From Branchiostoma floridae (Eukaryota > Chordata > Leptocardii > Amphioxiformes > Branchiostomatidae), in assembly GCF_000003815.2 (NCBI RefSeq), contig NC_049991.1, positions 20,781,762-20,845,761 of the forward strand: a DNA stretch of 64,000 nucleotides. The letters are read 5' to 3'. The position numbers were made by a program, and so were the translations under genes. Each line of letters starts with the position of its first letter. Within the stretch, counting starts at the first letter, position 1. The notes under the pieces were generated by a model. It ran no database searches. It was not told the DNA's origin and saw nothing but the letters and a program-made list of their open reading frames with translations. Positions 12,201-23,200 of the stretch are shown here, in pieces.

Positions 12201-15200
12201 CTAAGTACCATTAAAATGCTAAAGGTGTGGTGCTAATCTCAAACTTGGGAAGAAAAAAGAACTGCCAATTACGTATCCATGGAAACCAGACAACCACAGG
12301 GCTAAGATGTACAAGACATGTTCTCCTGACCTTGACCACCTCGACCTTGTTCCTGTCAGCCCTGTTCCTTCCCCGCCAAGTGTCCTTAAGACGAGGGTCC
12401 CTGGCTGCGTAGGTGGGTTTGAAGATGATGTTGGGCACCAGCTCAGGGGGTAGGCTGAACTTGTTCTGAAACAGAAAAATTCTTATTTAAACAAGCTAAG
12501 AACTTACAGAAGACTTAAGCATACATATGAGCGAGAAAAATATCTCGATATACAAAATTTCTATCACCGCTGAGCCATGACTAAACTAAGAATTAGCGAC
12601 CATTCACTACAAATTGAAGTTGGTAGACACAGCAAGACTCCTCCAAATGACAGAATATGTACATTTTGCAACGATAGATGTGTAGAGAATGAAGTACATT
12701 TTCTTTTAGAATGCCCACTATACACCGAGATGCGCACATCCCTCATAAATACACTACAACTAGATAATGAATATGTGTGTTTAAGCAAGGAAGAAATGTA
12801 TAATTACATTATGACGACTAATAGATACAACGCACTTGAAAAGATTTGTAAATTTGTTCACACATGTTTCAAAAAGAGAGAAGAGACTACGTAGATTTTA
12901 GATGATATAAGATGTAAACTGTTTCACGTATACTTAAGTTATCCAACCCAATGCATTTAGCCCATGGTGGGCAGGAATATGCAATAAAGATCATTGTCAT
13001 TGTCATTTAAGTACCATTAAAGCTCATCTATGTTGGTAGTAATCATAGTACAATGCTAAACTTCCTTCCAACACAAGGCATACACGGATCAAGTTTTCAA
13101 CAACCAGTGTCGCCGTCTTCGGGATCAAAATATTAAACATGTTTAGTGCACAACATGTACAATGTCAGAAAATGATGTGAGTACCTCTCTTCAGGCTTGC
13201 TTCTGAAACTATGACTACTAACTTCAAGATTAGAGTCTTGTATGTATCCAGAGACACATGAAAAACAGGCCGTAGCCTGAGTGCAATTTTTACCCTCAGA
13301 CTGGTAAATAAAATATAATAAAATAAACAAAACAAGCAGCACAGCAAAAAGATTCATTACATATTTTTCTTACACTCAAACACCAAGACCATGCAGCAAA
13401 TTTGACTGGGTGTAACATTACAAATTACTCATTCTTTAAAATGTATTCTAGTAGGTCTCTGGGGCAGTACCCAAATAAACACAGTTGAAGCCCAGAGTTG
13501 GACTCACTGGACAGATCAGCCGCATAGAAGCATAGTGTAAAGACTATCCGACTACTGCCTACCCATGTGACAGGGATCCCAGCAGCAGTATAATCAAAAA
13601 ATGGATACGATACATATAGAATACAACATGGTGTATTCCGTATCGCCCAAGGTGTCAGCCCGACCGCGGGTCGGATCGCCCGAAGGCCGGAGGGAGGGTG
13701 ATCTGACCCGCAGGAGGGCTGAGACCGAGGGTGATGCGGAATACACCGTGTTGTATTTTATTTATGTCATACCCACCTGAGAAAACCACTGTTTTGATGC
13801 GAAATGCGCCAGAAGTTGAACAAATTTGTTGCCCACGAAAAAAAAGCGTTTCAACAGTAATGTTCTAACGTCCGAATCAGGTATTCGAACTTTCGATGGC
13901 GCCGTACTCGGCCCACTCGAAACAGTTCGATTTATCCGAATGGAACCCGTGTGATAAGCCCGGGCCGTACTGAAAGTTATCAGCCGGTCCGGAACATCCG
14001 TATCGAACGTTTTCGCGTCACATGTATGACATAAAATACAAATTCCAAGTTAGGGTGCACAAAATGCAACCTTATAATACCTTATCCATATCGAGCCGTG
14101 TGATACTTGTCAGGTGTTTCAGCGCCCCGGGAACCTCCCTCAGCTCGTTACAGAACAGGTCCAGCGTCCGCAGCTGCCGGAGCTCTGCAAAGGATTCTGG
14201 GAGCTCCCCCAGCATGTTGTTGTCGAGGCGGAGGTCGACGAGCGACGACAGGCGGCCGAAGTTGCTAGGCAACAGCTGCAGGTGGTTTTTGGACAGCTGA
14301 CAGAACTGAGACAGGTACGGTGGAGAGGGAGGGAAAAAAATGAATCACTACATTAAGGCACAACCAGGGAAGGACAAGACATTCCATAACAAGTTGCCAT
14401 TGTAACAGTGTATAGCACTACTATTTAATTGCTTAGGCCTAGGAACAAAAAATGTTGTGTTTCCTGCTCCAGTTCTGAAAAAAGTAGGGTCAGTAGGTGG
14501 TATCTCATCTACTCGTCAGCAAAATACAAGATGTTTATCAGTTTCTGTTGATTTCTAAGAAACCTACCCAAGAATCATTTTAAACAGATGTTGTCAATAT
14601 GGGCTCTATTACATTGGCAACTTAGATCTTGAGTTGCACAAATATCATTAAGTCAAAGTTAGGGAATATTGACTGCAAGTTCAATGACAAAATACAAACT
14701 CAAATAACACTTGGTCACCTTTATCTGCGGTATTTTTTTTAATATTGCAGTTTAATATCACCATCTGTCGACTTGACGTTTCTAAGTAGTGTTTATTCAA
14801 AACAACAGATATAGGTGAACTAGCGTTACATGAGCATAAAATCACAACTGTCAGAAATCCACCTGCAGGTTGCTTAGTTCACAGAAGGAATCGGGGAGTT
14901 CCTTGAGCCAGTTTTGCCCCACGTCGAGGAACTCCAGACTGCCAAGACTGCCGAAACTGCCCGGAAGGTGCGTGAGCTGGTTCTCGTCAAGGTGGAGCGT
15001 CTTGAGGTGTCTCAACCTGCCGAAGTTCTCGGGAAGGGCGCAGAGCCAGTTTCCTGCGGAGTATAAGAAATCACCTACAGGTAATTAAGAGAAAAGAGCA
15101 AACCAAAAAATAAAAGGGGAAAAAAATAAGGCAAGTTTAGACAATGAATCAGTGACTCAAGCAAAGACGATGTTATGTATTGGTGACATTGAAAAAGCAA

Positions 15201-17319
15201 GGCATTTGTTATCACTTGAGTTGAGTGTGGAAATACAGAAGAAGAACTTTACTTGACTTACTTTACAGAAGAACTTTATTGAGTTTTATTGCACAACATG
15301 TAGGAGTAAGTGCTTTTTCTACATAGGGACACTACAGTCCTTACGTTCTTAGCTATAGGACTGGACGTTAAACTACAGCCTGCTGTTCATTGCAGATGCG
15401 TTTCCTGTTTCACTACCTACCTTAGAAAAATCTGATGATCCTAGCCTTTTTCTGAGTGGGCAGTGGAGTCACATAGTTTCCAATTAGAACTTTTTTCCAC
15501 CCACCGTTCTGGAAGTGCCTCCGCCCTGGTTCTCTGATGGCACTCCCAGATGGAAGGTTAGGGTTAGGAGTTGTTTGTTTGTTTGTTTATCTATTTAGGT
15601 TTACTCACCGTTCTGGAAGTGTCTCCGCTCCAGTTCTCCGATGGCACTCCCCAGATGGAGGCTCTCCAGCGACCCCAGCTGACCCAGCGAGGCGGGTAGC
15701 GCCGTGATGAAGTTCCCGCTCAGGTCCAGCAGCCGTAACGTCCGCCCGCTGCGCGCCGGGAAGGACTCTGGGAGCGGCTGGTTCATCAACTTGTTGTCTC
15801 TGGAATTAACAAATGGAAAAATATATTTCAGCACTGAACTTGAGAGCACAAAGTGCAGGGTTTACGTCTCCAGGACCTGTCCCTCCATTCCAGAAAAACT
15901 TGAAAATGACATCAAACTGATGAAAAGAATGTTTTGTAAACTTCAAATGACAGATTCAAGAACAGAATTCAACAACATGCAGGCTCCCAAACAATGCGAA
16001 CAATGTGTGTGACGATAAAAACAACACTTGAACGTTAAAGCTGGAAACAGTCGTGTTTCATATTCATAAGCACTTTTGATCAAGAGCACACAAAATTACG
16101 GAAGAAAGGGGAAGAGAGCGAGAGGAAGGCCGAAAGAGATATGGAGGCGCTGCATAGAGAAGGAGGTGAAGAAGAGGGGTTTCTCTTTGGATGAGGCACC
16201 AAGAGTTGCTGCCGACAGACAACGATGGAAGAACTTCCTGAAGCCTTACGTACCACTAGGTACAGAAGAGGATGGAGTGCGTGAGTGCACACAAAATTAA
16301 AGCTTTGCACCTTATTGCTGACTGTGGGCAACATTTGAAAATACATTGTACTTACTTATTTGAAAATAAACCATAAATATTTCAAGATTTACATGTTGTC
16401 AAGTATTCTGTCTCAATGATCTATTTTCCTTATGAACTATGAAGTTTCTGTTAAAGATGTCTTTAGACTTCTAATTGCCTCACCTCAGTGACATTTCTTG
16501 TATTGATGACAGGTGCCCAACCCAAGGAGGTAACTCCTTCAGCACATTGTTGTCTACATACAGTTTCCTTAAGCAGTGGGAAGATTTCAAGTCTTTGGTT
16601 AAAAAACTTAAGGAGTTTCCAGACAGTTCCACTTCTTGAAGTTGCGGAAGATCTCCAAAACTTTCAGGAAGGCAAGACAGTTTGTTAGTACTGAGGTTCA
16701 AGATTTTAAGACGAGAAAGTCCCCCGAATGACTCTGGCAAGGTTTCCAACTTGTTGTTGGAGGCGTCGAATCTCTCAAGCCTCCTTAAAGACCCGAACGT
16801 CTTGGGCAACTTCTTGAGGTGATTCTCATCAATCATCAAAGTCTCCAAGTGTTCTAGATGACCGAAGTCAGAAGGTAACGTCCTCAACTCGTTGCCAGTC
16901 AGGTAAAGCAGTCTCAAGTCTTTCAGATCTGAGAAGGAATCGGGAAGTTCTTGGAGACAGTTTTCGCCGGCGTGGAGTTCTCTTAGCAAGGTCAAGTTCC
17001 CAAATAAGGTGGGGAGTGTCTCAAGGTCGTTTCCCATGACAGAGAGGACACACAGGTGAGTCAGGGTGTGACATAACTCACCAGGTAGGAAGGTAAGACT
17101 GTTATGGTCTAGTATTAACTTCTCAACATGTGTCAGGTTTAAGACAGACTCAGGGAAAGAAGACAGATCCAGAGACTTCAGACACAAGAGATGGTTCTCC
17201 TCCTTCTCTACATTGTTGCTTGGTGAGAGTTGTTGGTTCTGGAAACTGGACAGGACGGTTTGAAGGCTCCGGTCGGCGGTGAGGTCTGGTTCCTCGTCAG
17301 GGTCGTTCTTCACTTCCAT
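9282..17319 (-). CDS. Leucine-rich repeat protein, 8 coding exons, 711 codons
   Basis: Coding exons in transcript order: 16484-17319, 15609-15799, 14863-15053, 14081-14296, 12331-12465, 11093-11393, 10458-10562, 9282-9442. Lengths sum to 2,136 bases and all phases join (2,1,0,0,0,1,1), ending in TGA. Residues ~45-478 are a run of typical ~23-residue LRRs (LxxLxLxxNxLxxLP with PESFGxLxxLxxL) of the SHOC2/LAP-like intracellular type. I see no signal peptide or membrane helix, so a cytoplasmic protein-binding scaffold is likely. The tail is different: a basic exon, an acidic stretch (DEEEEVEDEKDG, from ~529), then six copies of a seven-residue repeat SHTxxEG (~562-603), a Ser/Pro-rich part, and an end exon with FYQHPSRWYKG. 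Start: first Met of exon 1, placed just after an acceptor at 17341-17342, which implies a spliced 5' UTR. Donor AAG|GTCAGG of exon 5 is weak. I do not recognise the exact orthologue. Confidence 0.85.
9504..9590. repeat. Dispersed repeat fragment (copy also near 44.25 kb)
   Basis: A phrase with GCTAGGGGGCCCACTATCG, then GACCTTCGTTTTCCCGACCC, is matched in diverged form at about 44240-44310. It lies in the LRR gene intron before the last exon. Class of element unknown. Confidence 0.5.
9597..9623. repeat. (GACA)n microsatellite
   Basis: Perfect tandem GACA units in an LRR-gene intron. Confidence 0.95.
9758..9810 (-). pseudogene. Duplicated start of the last LRR exon (possible alternative terminal exon)
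   Basis: The 5' edge of the last LRR exon (9442 downwards) is duplicated 370 bases upstream in the preceding intron. The copy keeps an AG acceptor (CTTGGCCAG) and the same phase, and reads MLVFYQHPSHS against TPVFYQHPSRW in the true exon, then closes with TAG after about 17 codons. It is either a dead exon copy or an alternative short C-terminus. Confidence 0.6.
9917..10006. repeat. 90 bp near-perfect palindrome
   Basis: Left arm 9917-9947 (contains TAGTGACCGCTGGCTCA) and right arm 9976-10006 are reverse complements with few mismatches; the centre around CCATGG continues the symmetry (TTGCT / AGCAA). Overlapping ORFs on both strands read similar peptides simply because the DNA is palindromic. 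Probably a small foldback element in an LRR intron. Confidence 0.85.
12530..13010 (+). mobile_element. 3' end of a non-LTR retrotransposon (LINE) with degraded ORF2 tail
   Basis: A plus-strand ORF (12577-12894) inside an intron of the minus-strand LRR gene carries CTFCNDRCVENEVHFLLECP, the Cys/His motif typical of the C-terminal end of LINE ORF2 proteins. It is followed by AATAAAG and a short repeated TCATTG tail near 12990-13010, as found at the 3' ends of CR1/L2-like elements. Only the 3' end is present, so it is 5'-truncated and inactive. Confidence 0.75.
13618..14040. mobile_element. Inverted-repeat (MITE-like) element
   Basis: Two nested inverted repeats. AATACAACATGGTGTATTCC (13620s) pairs with a near-identical inverse copy at about 13738-13757, with GGGCTGAGACC / GGTGTCAGCCC inside. 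TTTATGTCATAC near 13761 pairs with GTATGACATAAA near 14024. The whole segment sits in an LRR intron and codes for nothing visible. Non-autonomous DNA element is the likely class. Confidence 0.65.
15503..15555 (-). pseudogene. Duplicated 3' edge of LRR exon 2
   Basis: A ~50 bp copy of the end of LRR exon 2, including its donor (here ACG|GTGGGT), lies 106 bases downstream in the following intron. The copy has an internal one-base loss relative to the exon (CACTCCCAGATGG versus CACTCCCCAGATGG). No acceptor is attached, so it is a relic rather than an exon. Confidence 0.6.
16083..16300 (+). mobile_element. LINE ORF2 C-terminal fragment
   Basis: Plus-strand ORF reading KRARGRPKEIWRRCIEKEVK and then DRQRWKNF, the pattern (RGRPxxxWxxxxxxD...A.DRxxWR) that ends many LINE reverse-transcriptase proteins. 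It lies in the first coding intron of the LRR gene on the opposite strand. The flanking phrases GCACACAAAATTA at both ends may be target-site duplications or internal repeats. Truncated and inactive. Confidence 0.65.
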
Positions 17320-18003
17320 TTTCCTGGTTCAAGACTCTTCCTGAAATTGTGTAGAGAAATCCGTCGATGTAGGTTAGACATCCAGGTAATAAGATTTTCA
17401 AAAACCATATCCAGTTGCTTGAGTAACTTTTTGGTGTAGAGAAATTGATACAAAAGATAATAAAAAATTACGAAAACGAGAACTCCGGTCACTTTGACTT
17501 TAGTGCAAGCATTAACATATTTGCAATGTATTAATTCTGTCATTTAGCGCTAAGCGAATTGATCCACAGAAACATCCTGTCAATAATGTGTAAAAGAATT
17601 ATTGTTGACAGGAAGAGGGACATTGTCAATAGCTGCATGAAACATACGTAACTTTTTTATCTTCCCTGAACAAATAAGAGATCACAAGCTCCAATAACAC
17701 AAGACAATTACAGCTACTGTCTAAAGAAACACAACAGAAAATTTCCGCCCATGATTTGACATCTGGAATAGATTACGACACTTTAAAGTGAAAGTATTTA
17801 GGACGCTGTCTCGGGAAGAACTTCCGATCCGTCTGATCTGGCCCGTAAGCTGTTGAAGTGATCTCCCTCTCTTTTGAACCAGGCGTCACACAATCAGAAA
17901 ATAAACGTACACAGAAGCGACCTTTACGTGTTTCAGAAGTTGTTCGCGCTGTAAACTCACAGAGAAAGCAAAGAAAAAGCAAAATAAACACATTCAAACC
18001 TAC

Positions 18004-18063
18004 CGCTCTCCTGACACAACACAGTCACGCTTGGACACGGCGGCGGTCCCAGCATGCACCGGG
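18004..18063 (-). promoter_or_regulatory. Probable 5' UTR exon end and promoter motif of the LRR gene
   Basis: A donor-like GTAGGTTTG starts on the minus strand at 18003, and the acceptor before the coding exon is TTTCAG at 17341, giving a possible 5' UTR intron of about 660 bases. TCCCAGCATGCACCGGG at 18047-18063 strongly resembles the ZNF143/Staf promoter element (half of ACTACAATTCCCAGCATGC). A short UTR exon starting near there is inferred; a 5' RNA end would settle it. Confidence 0.4.
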
Positions 18064-18109
18064 ACTACCCCAACGCAACCAAACAGACTTGAAATGTGTT
18101 ACAAGGTGA

Positions 18110-19362
18110 TCCCTTCATTAAGATTAAAACGATTTTAGATTTCAGTTAGGATGAGAATAAAATTATGTAAATTTATGACTATATTGATTTATGATATAAG
18201 ATCATTTGTAAGCATATATATTTGATTTGTCTTATTTGTACTGCTGCCATCATTTCTCCGCTGAGGTCAAAAGTGAATGACCTAGCAAACGTTGAACGTC
18301 AGGCCACCGGCCTCAGGTAGGAGTTCTACACTTGAAGGAGGCTTCACAAGGCGTCTTGAGGCTTGACACCTGTCCTGACAACACGGTCGTTTCTGTAAGT
18401 GTTTAGTTATTCAATGTATCGCCCGAATTTGGAGACTGGTCGCCAGATATTCGTAGAATCTTGATTTTTGTGTGTTACATCATCACATCCTTGATGGAAT
18501 AAACTGACCTTGGCTTAAGGTGGCATGACACAGTTTTTCGCCTATGGGTATTTACATCGTTAAGGACCCCAGGGTGAGGAGGTTCCACGCCTAAAAATTC
18601 ATAGCACAGTGTGCACAAGCAATTAACAAGAATCTCATTTGTTGAAGTCCAGCGGCCCTGGTTCAACCTACAAAATCTGAAAATGAGCATAAATTCGAAG
18701 TTGCGAATATTGCCCTTGTTCTCTTGTAACAGCCACATTATTTTACCCCCAGTGGAGGTCATGGAACTGCAGGCGACGCACAGGCAGAGCCCGGTATTAT
18801 AAACAGTATCAAGACGCAAATTCCCGCCGGCCGAAGAAGCAACGTAATCCAACTTATTAAGGTATACAGTCTCAAAACTGATGTATTCCTCTACCATTCA
18901 CCACAGTTTCCACCTTGCTGTTGTATACGAAAGAATAAATGGCCTAAATTGCAAGTACTGTGAGGCACTTCTTCATACTGGAACTTCTATTGAGGACGGG
19001 GGTCGCCCATAAATACTGTGTTATAAACACAACCTTAAAAAGTCATAATTTTATAACTGACTGTGGGTAACTTATTAGAAAATCATGATTTGTGGTATGT
19101 CGACAGTTTTAGTAAATGATAGACACATGTTTAAATAGTACTAATGCACATCAGGAGTTAATTTGCATGATTGAAGAAGTTTTTAAATCTGTTGTATTTC
19201 ATGATAGATTAATGTCTGACAGCTTCTTGCGGCCTTTGGAACTTAACGTTTTAAAAGTAGATGTGAGCATCATTCAGATTGTGAACATTACTAGTAAACA
19301 ACTCAGGCACTTCATACATAATCTATAAAGAATGAATGACGTCAACATTGTATCCCTCGATC
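18110..19362. other. Intergenic spacer between the LRR and SERHL genes
   Basis: No exon is supported. The longest ORF (18475-18897, minus, 140 codons) has no recognisable family or splice context. AT-rich, no clear repeats. Confidence 0.45.
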
Positions 19363-19640
19363 CCTCGATCTTGGAAGTTAAGCAACGCGCGGTCCGGAAA
19401 GTACTTGGATTGGAGTCCCCCGGTCGGACCAAGGATGTCTGGATTGCTGTAGCCTCATGAAGCTTTCCACGAAATCGTCTTCCAGGAGGGACGTAAAACG
19501 GGGGTCCCGTGCTCGAGGAGGTGCCTCAACCACGTTAAACAGCCCCATTACCCACACTTTGGGTACCTACTGGCTGCAAAAATACACCCTTTTATTGCTT
19601 GAGTCCTCATCTTGCAGTTGTTTTCCAGGTAGACAGGGGG
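19363..19640 (+). mobile_element. 5S-rRNA-derived SINE (SINE3 type), 5'-truncated
   Basis: The head follows 5S rRNA from its internal part onwards: CGATCTTGGAAGTTAAGCA, then AGTACTTGGATTGGAG (the box C region), then ATTGCTGTAGCC at the 5S 3' end. It continues into an unrelated body (GAAATCGTCTTCCAGGAGGG, CACGTTAAACAGCCCCATTA). The first ~40 bases of 5S are missing, so this is a SINE copy and not a 5S gene. End set by eye. Confidence 0.75.
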
Positions 19641-20250
19641 CGCTCATCACATGTCCATCAGCCGCAGTATTTCTCTTCTCCGAAGGCTTCAGTTTATTCC
19701 TGTAAGTTTCGAAGTGACTGAATCTGGATTGCAGTTATTATGTAATATATAGTAGGTTCTCTCCAATGACTTACATTATTAACAATATCACTTTTAAACT
19801 TTTTATGTTTCTATGAATAATAGAAATCTAAAACTGAAAGGTTTATTACAACAGCTGTCAGACTTTCTAGTATATTATTATTATACAAGGCTCTATCTGT
19901 TATTGTAATTGATTTTGAATGGAAAGTCAATCAATCAATGAGCCTTCAATTGCACAACAATTACAGCAAGCGCAATGTCTTGCAAGCCATTTATATGTAT
20001 GCTGACCAACAAGCCTACAATCTACACTATTGTTTAACAGCAAGTACTGTATTTGGTAAACAGTCCCTCTCAATACTATTAGGCTGCCTGTAGTTCATGT
20101 TCAGTGGGCCTTTTTCAAGTTTTTGTCACTGTATTGGCTGATATATTGAACGATGGTTTTCATTTTTGTTGGTTAAATATCATAGGAAATGTGCTATTTC
20201 CTCTCCAGACCTTAGTAAAGGCTTCCAGTCGCACAAAGAGCTGCAAAGCG

Positions 20251-23200
20251 ATGGCTATGAGCACAAGTGACGGGGATGTGTACGTTGGGACAACAGAGAG
20301 AGGTATGGTGTGATATACAGAAGAAGAAGAAGAACTTTATTGCACGACAACTGTAGAGGATACAGTGTTTGGCAACTTGTACATACAATACACACAGAAC
20401 AGTTTAACTACTAGTACATGAGTTCTAAGTGACTAATCTATTTTACACATGGTATATAATATTTACAATTAGGCTATCATTATGTGCTGGTTCATGATAG
20501 TATAATAACAAAGTATATTAGTCATTACCAACCACACTATGTACATCTCTCATACTATATTCTTCCCAAATGAAATTGCTAGGGGACCCAAACCCTTCTA
20601 TAGCAATTAGTCACGGCCACATGATCAGAACACAAATTTAAAGTTCTACTGCAGTACTGTAATAAGCAGCTCGGTGTACAAAATCTCAAGCCATTTCCAG
20701 GTCTTTTGGAGACCTGTTTCCAAAATTTATCGGCAGTTGCTTGAGTAGCTGCTATCTTGTAATCTCNNNNNNNNNNNNNNNNNNNNNNNNNNNNNNNNNN
20801 NNNNNNNNNNNNNNNNNNNNNNNNNNNNNNNNNNNNNNNNNNNNNNNNNNNNNNNNNNNNNNNNNNNNNNNNNNNNNNNNNNNNNNNNNNNNNNNNNNNN
20901 NNNNNNNNNNNNNNNNNNNNNNNNNNNNNNNNNNNNNNNNNNNNNNNNNNNNNNNNNNNNNNNNNNNNNNNNNNNNNNNNNNNNNNNNNNNNNNNNNNNN
21001 NNNNNNNNNNNNNNNNNNNNNNNNNNNNNNNNNNNNNNNNNNNNNNNNNNNNNNNNNNNNNNNNNNNNNNNNNNNNNNTTCCCATTTGCCACAGCAAGAT
21101 CTGCTTGGAGATTAGCTATCTTGCAGAAAGTAGACTTGTTTGATCTAAGACTAGCAAGAAATATAATTTAATAGAAAATTACCTCTTTGACTGTATTCCC
21201 AACCCCCCTCCCCTACCCCAGGGTTGACCCAGGAGCTGCAGTTCCCAGTGCCCTGGGGTCACATCGCGGCGAAGGCGTGGGGAGATCCGCTCGGCCGCCC
21301 CGTCCTTGGTCTCCATGGTTACCTGGACAACGCCAACACGTTCGACACCCTGGCGCCGCTGCTGCCGAAAGGTATGAGTTTCTATGACCAGCTGCAGGTT
21401 TTTTTGTTGAATGTTTTGCATGCATGGCTCTTCTTCCGGTAATGTCCAGCTGCCGAAGAATCGGCAATTACTCAGACATGTATATGGGTCAGAGGTCACC
21501 ACTGTGTGGTTTACTCATCAATGGTCACCCTTGAGACGAAGGTGGTCAGAGATGGGCACTGGACAGTGTCCAACCAGATGAAACTATTTACAGATGGTTG
21601 AAGATCCCTTTAATGTTCCTGTTTCAGACCTGTACTTTGTGAGTGTGTTAGTAAGCTGGTTGAAGATCCCTTTGACATTTCTTTTTCATTTCAGACCTGT
21701 ACTTTGTGAGTGTGTTAGTAAGCTTGTTGAAGATCCCTTTGACGTTCCTGTTTCAGACCTGTACGTTGTGAGTGTGTTAGTAAGCTTGTTGAAGATCCCT
21801 TTGACGTTCCTGTTTCAGACCTGTACCTTGTGAGTGTGTGTAGTAAGTTGGTTGAAGATCCCTTCGACATTCCTTTTTCAGACCTGTACTTTGTGAGTGT
21901 GGACCTCACGGGCCACGGGCGCTCCTCTCACCTGCCTCCCGGGATAAGCTACAAGACTTACGAGAACTACCTCGTGGACGTGCACAGGGTCGTGCTAGGT
22001 CTGTTTGTTTGTTTGTTTGTTTGTTTGTTTACTCTTATGTCGATAAAGGTTAGACATCCAGGTTATAAGATACAGGAAATAGCAATTACTCCTGCAACTA
22101 GATATGATTTTGGAAACGGTCAGACATTTCAAGTAGAATCTTTTGTCAGTTATTGAGTGATATTGGTTTACTCTTGGTTTTTTGTTTGCAACTTAGTGAA
22201 TATGCCTGGCTGTAATTCTATAAGTTTGAATAAAACCAAATCTTTTCAAATGACACTGATAATATTGATTTTTGTCTGTACTTTTCAGCTTTAGGTTGGA
22301 AGAAGTTCTCTCTGATTGCACACAGCATGGGTGAGTGTACAAGAACAAACGGTTTAAATGATGAGGTACATCAGGGATAAACAAGTCCACTAGCCCTATA
22401 GTCCCGGGCAAGTGAAAATGCCAATCAGGCAAGTGCATGTCCTTCCCCACTTGTCTGATCGGACAAGTTAGCTTTTCTCCATTGAGTGAGATTTTGATGT
22501 ACTTGCTACTTTTCAAAGTCATGACATCAAGCATTGGTTAACGTAGAAAATAGAGCCAATAACAAAAATTCCATTGAAGGCCATGAATATACGTAGAAAA
22601 ATGTCATTTAGATTTCGGGCAAGTGAAAATTTGGTTCGGGAAGTAAATTTTTTAAGTACTTGCCCGATAGGACAAGTCAATTTTAGAAAACTTGTCCAAC
22701 CCTGTACATGCAGTCACTTTCCAATCTTTTTTTTTGCAAAATTATTGTAAAAACCTATTAAATTATTGCCTAATAACTGCTTTCTCCTCTGTCCACTGTT
22801 ATACGACTCTAGTGGCCAGCACACATAGGAATGGGCACTTTGTTTCTTTTTTTCTTTTTTTTTTGGTTATTGGTCCTTTTCGTGCTGGTATTGTTCTGTT
22901 CAATCACATGTACATGAATTTGTGCATGTAAGAACCCATGCCATAAATTAGAAAAATGGTTGATATTTGATAGTTTGACCATTAATTTTGTTGTGTATTT
23001 TATCAACTTGTTTCTTTTTTTTTCTTGCTCCAGGAGCCGGTATTGCAATGACGGTGAGTCTAGATCTGGTCTTTTATTGTATCAAATAATATAGCAAAAG
23101 GAGTATCATTCTTTTCATATAAAGATTTGTGTCAATAATTGAAGGTTTATATAATTAACTATAATTATTAATCTTTATTTATGTCCCTGCCCATGTGGGC

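Noticed and set aside
18475..18897. 140-codon minus-strand ORF between two genes
   Set aside because: No recognisable domain, no codon or splice support; probably chance.
19363..19455. 5S rRNA gene
   Set aside because: 5' third is missing and the 3' end runs into a SINE body without a T-run terminator.
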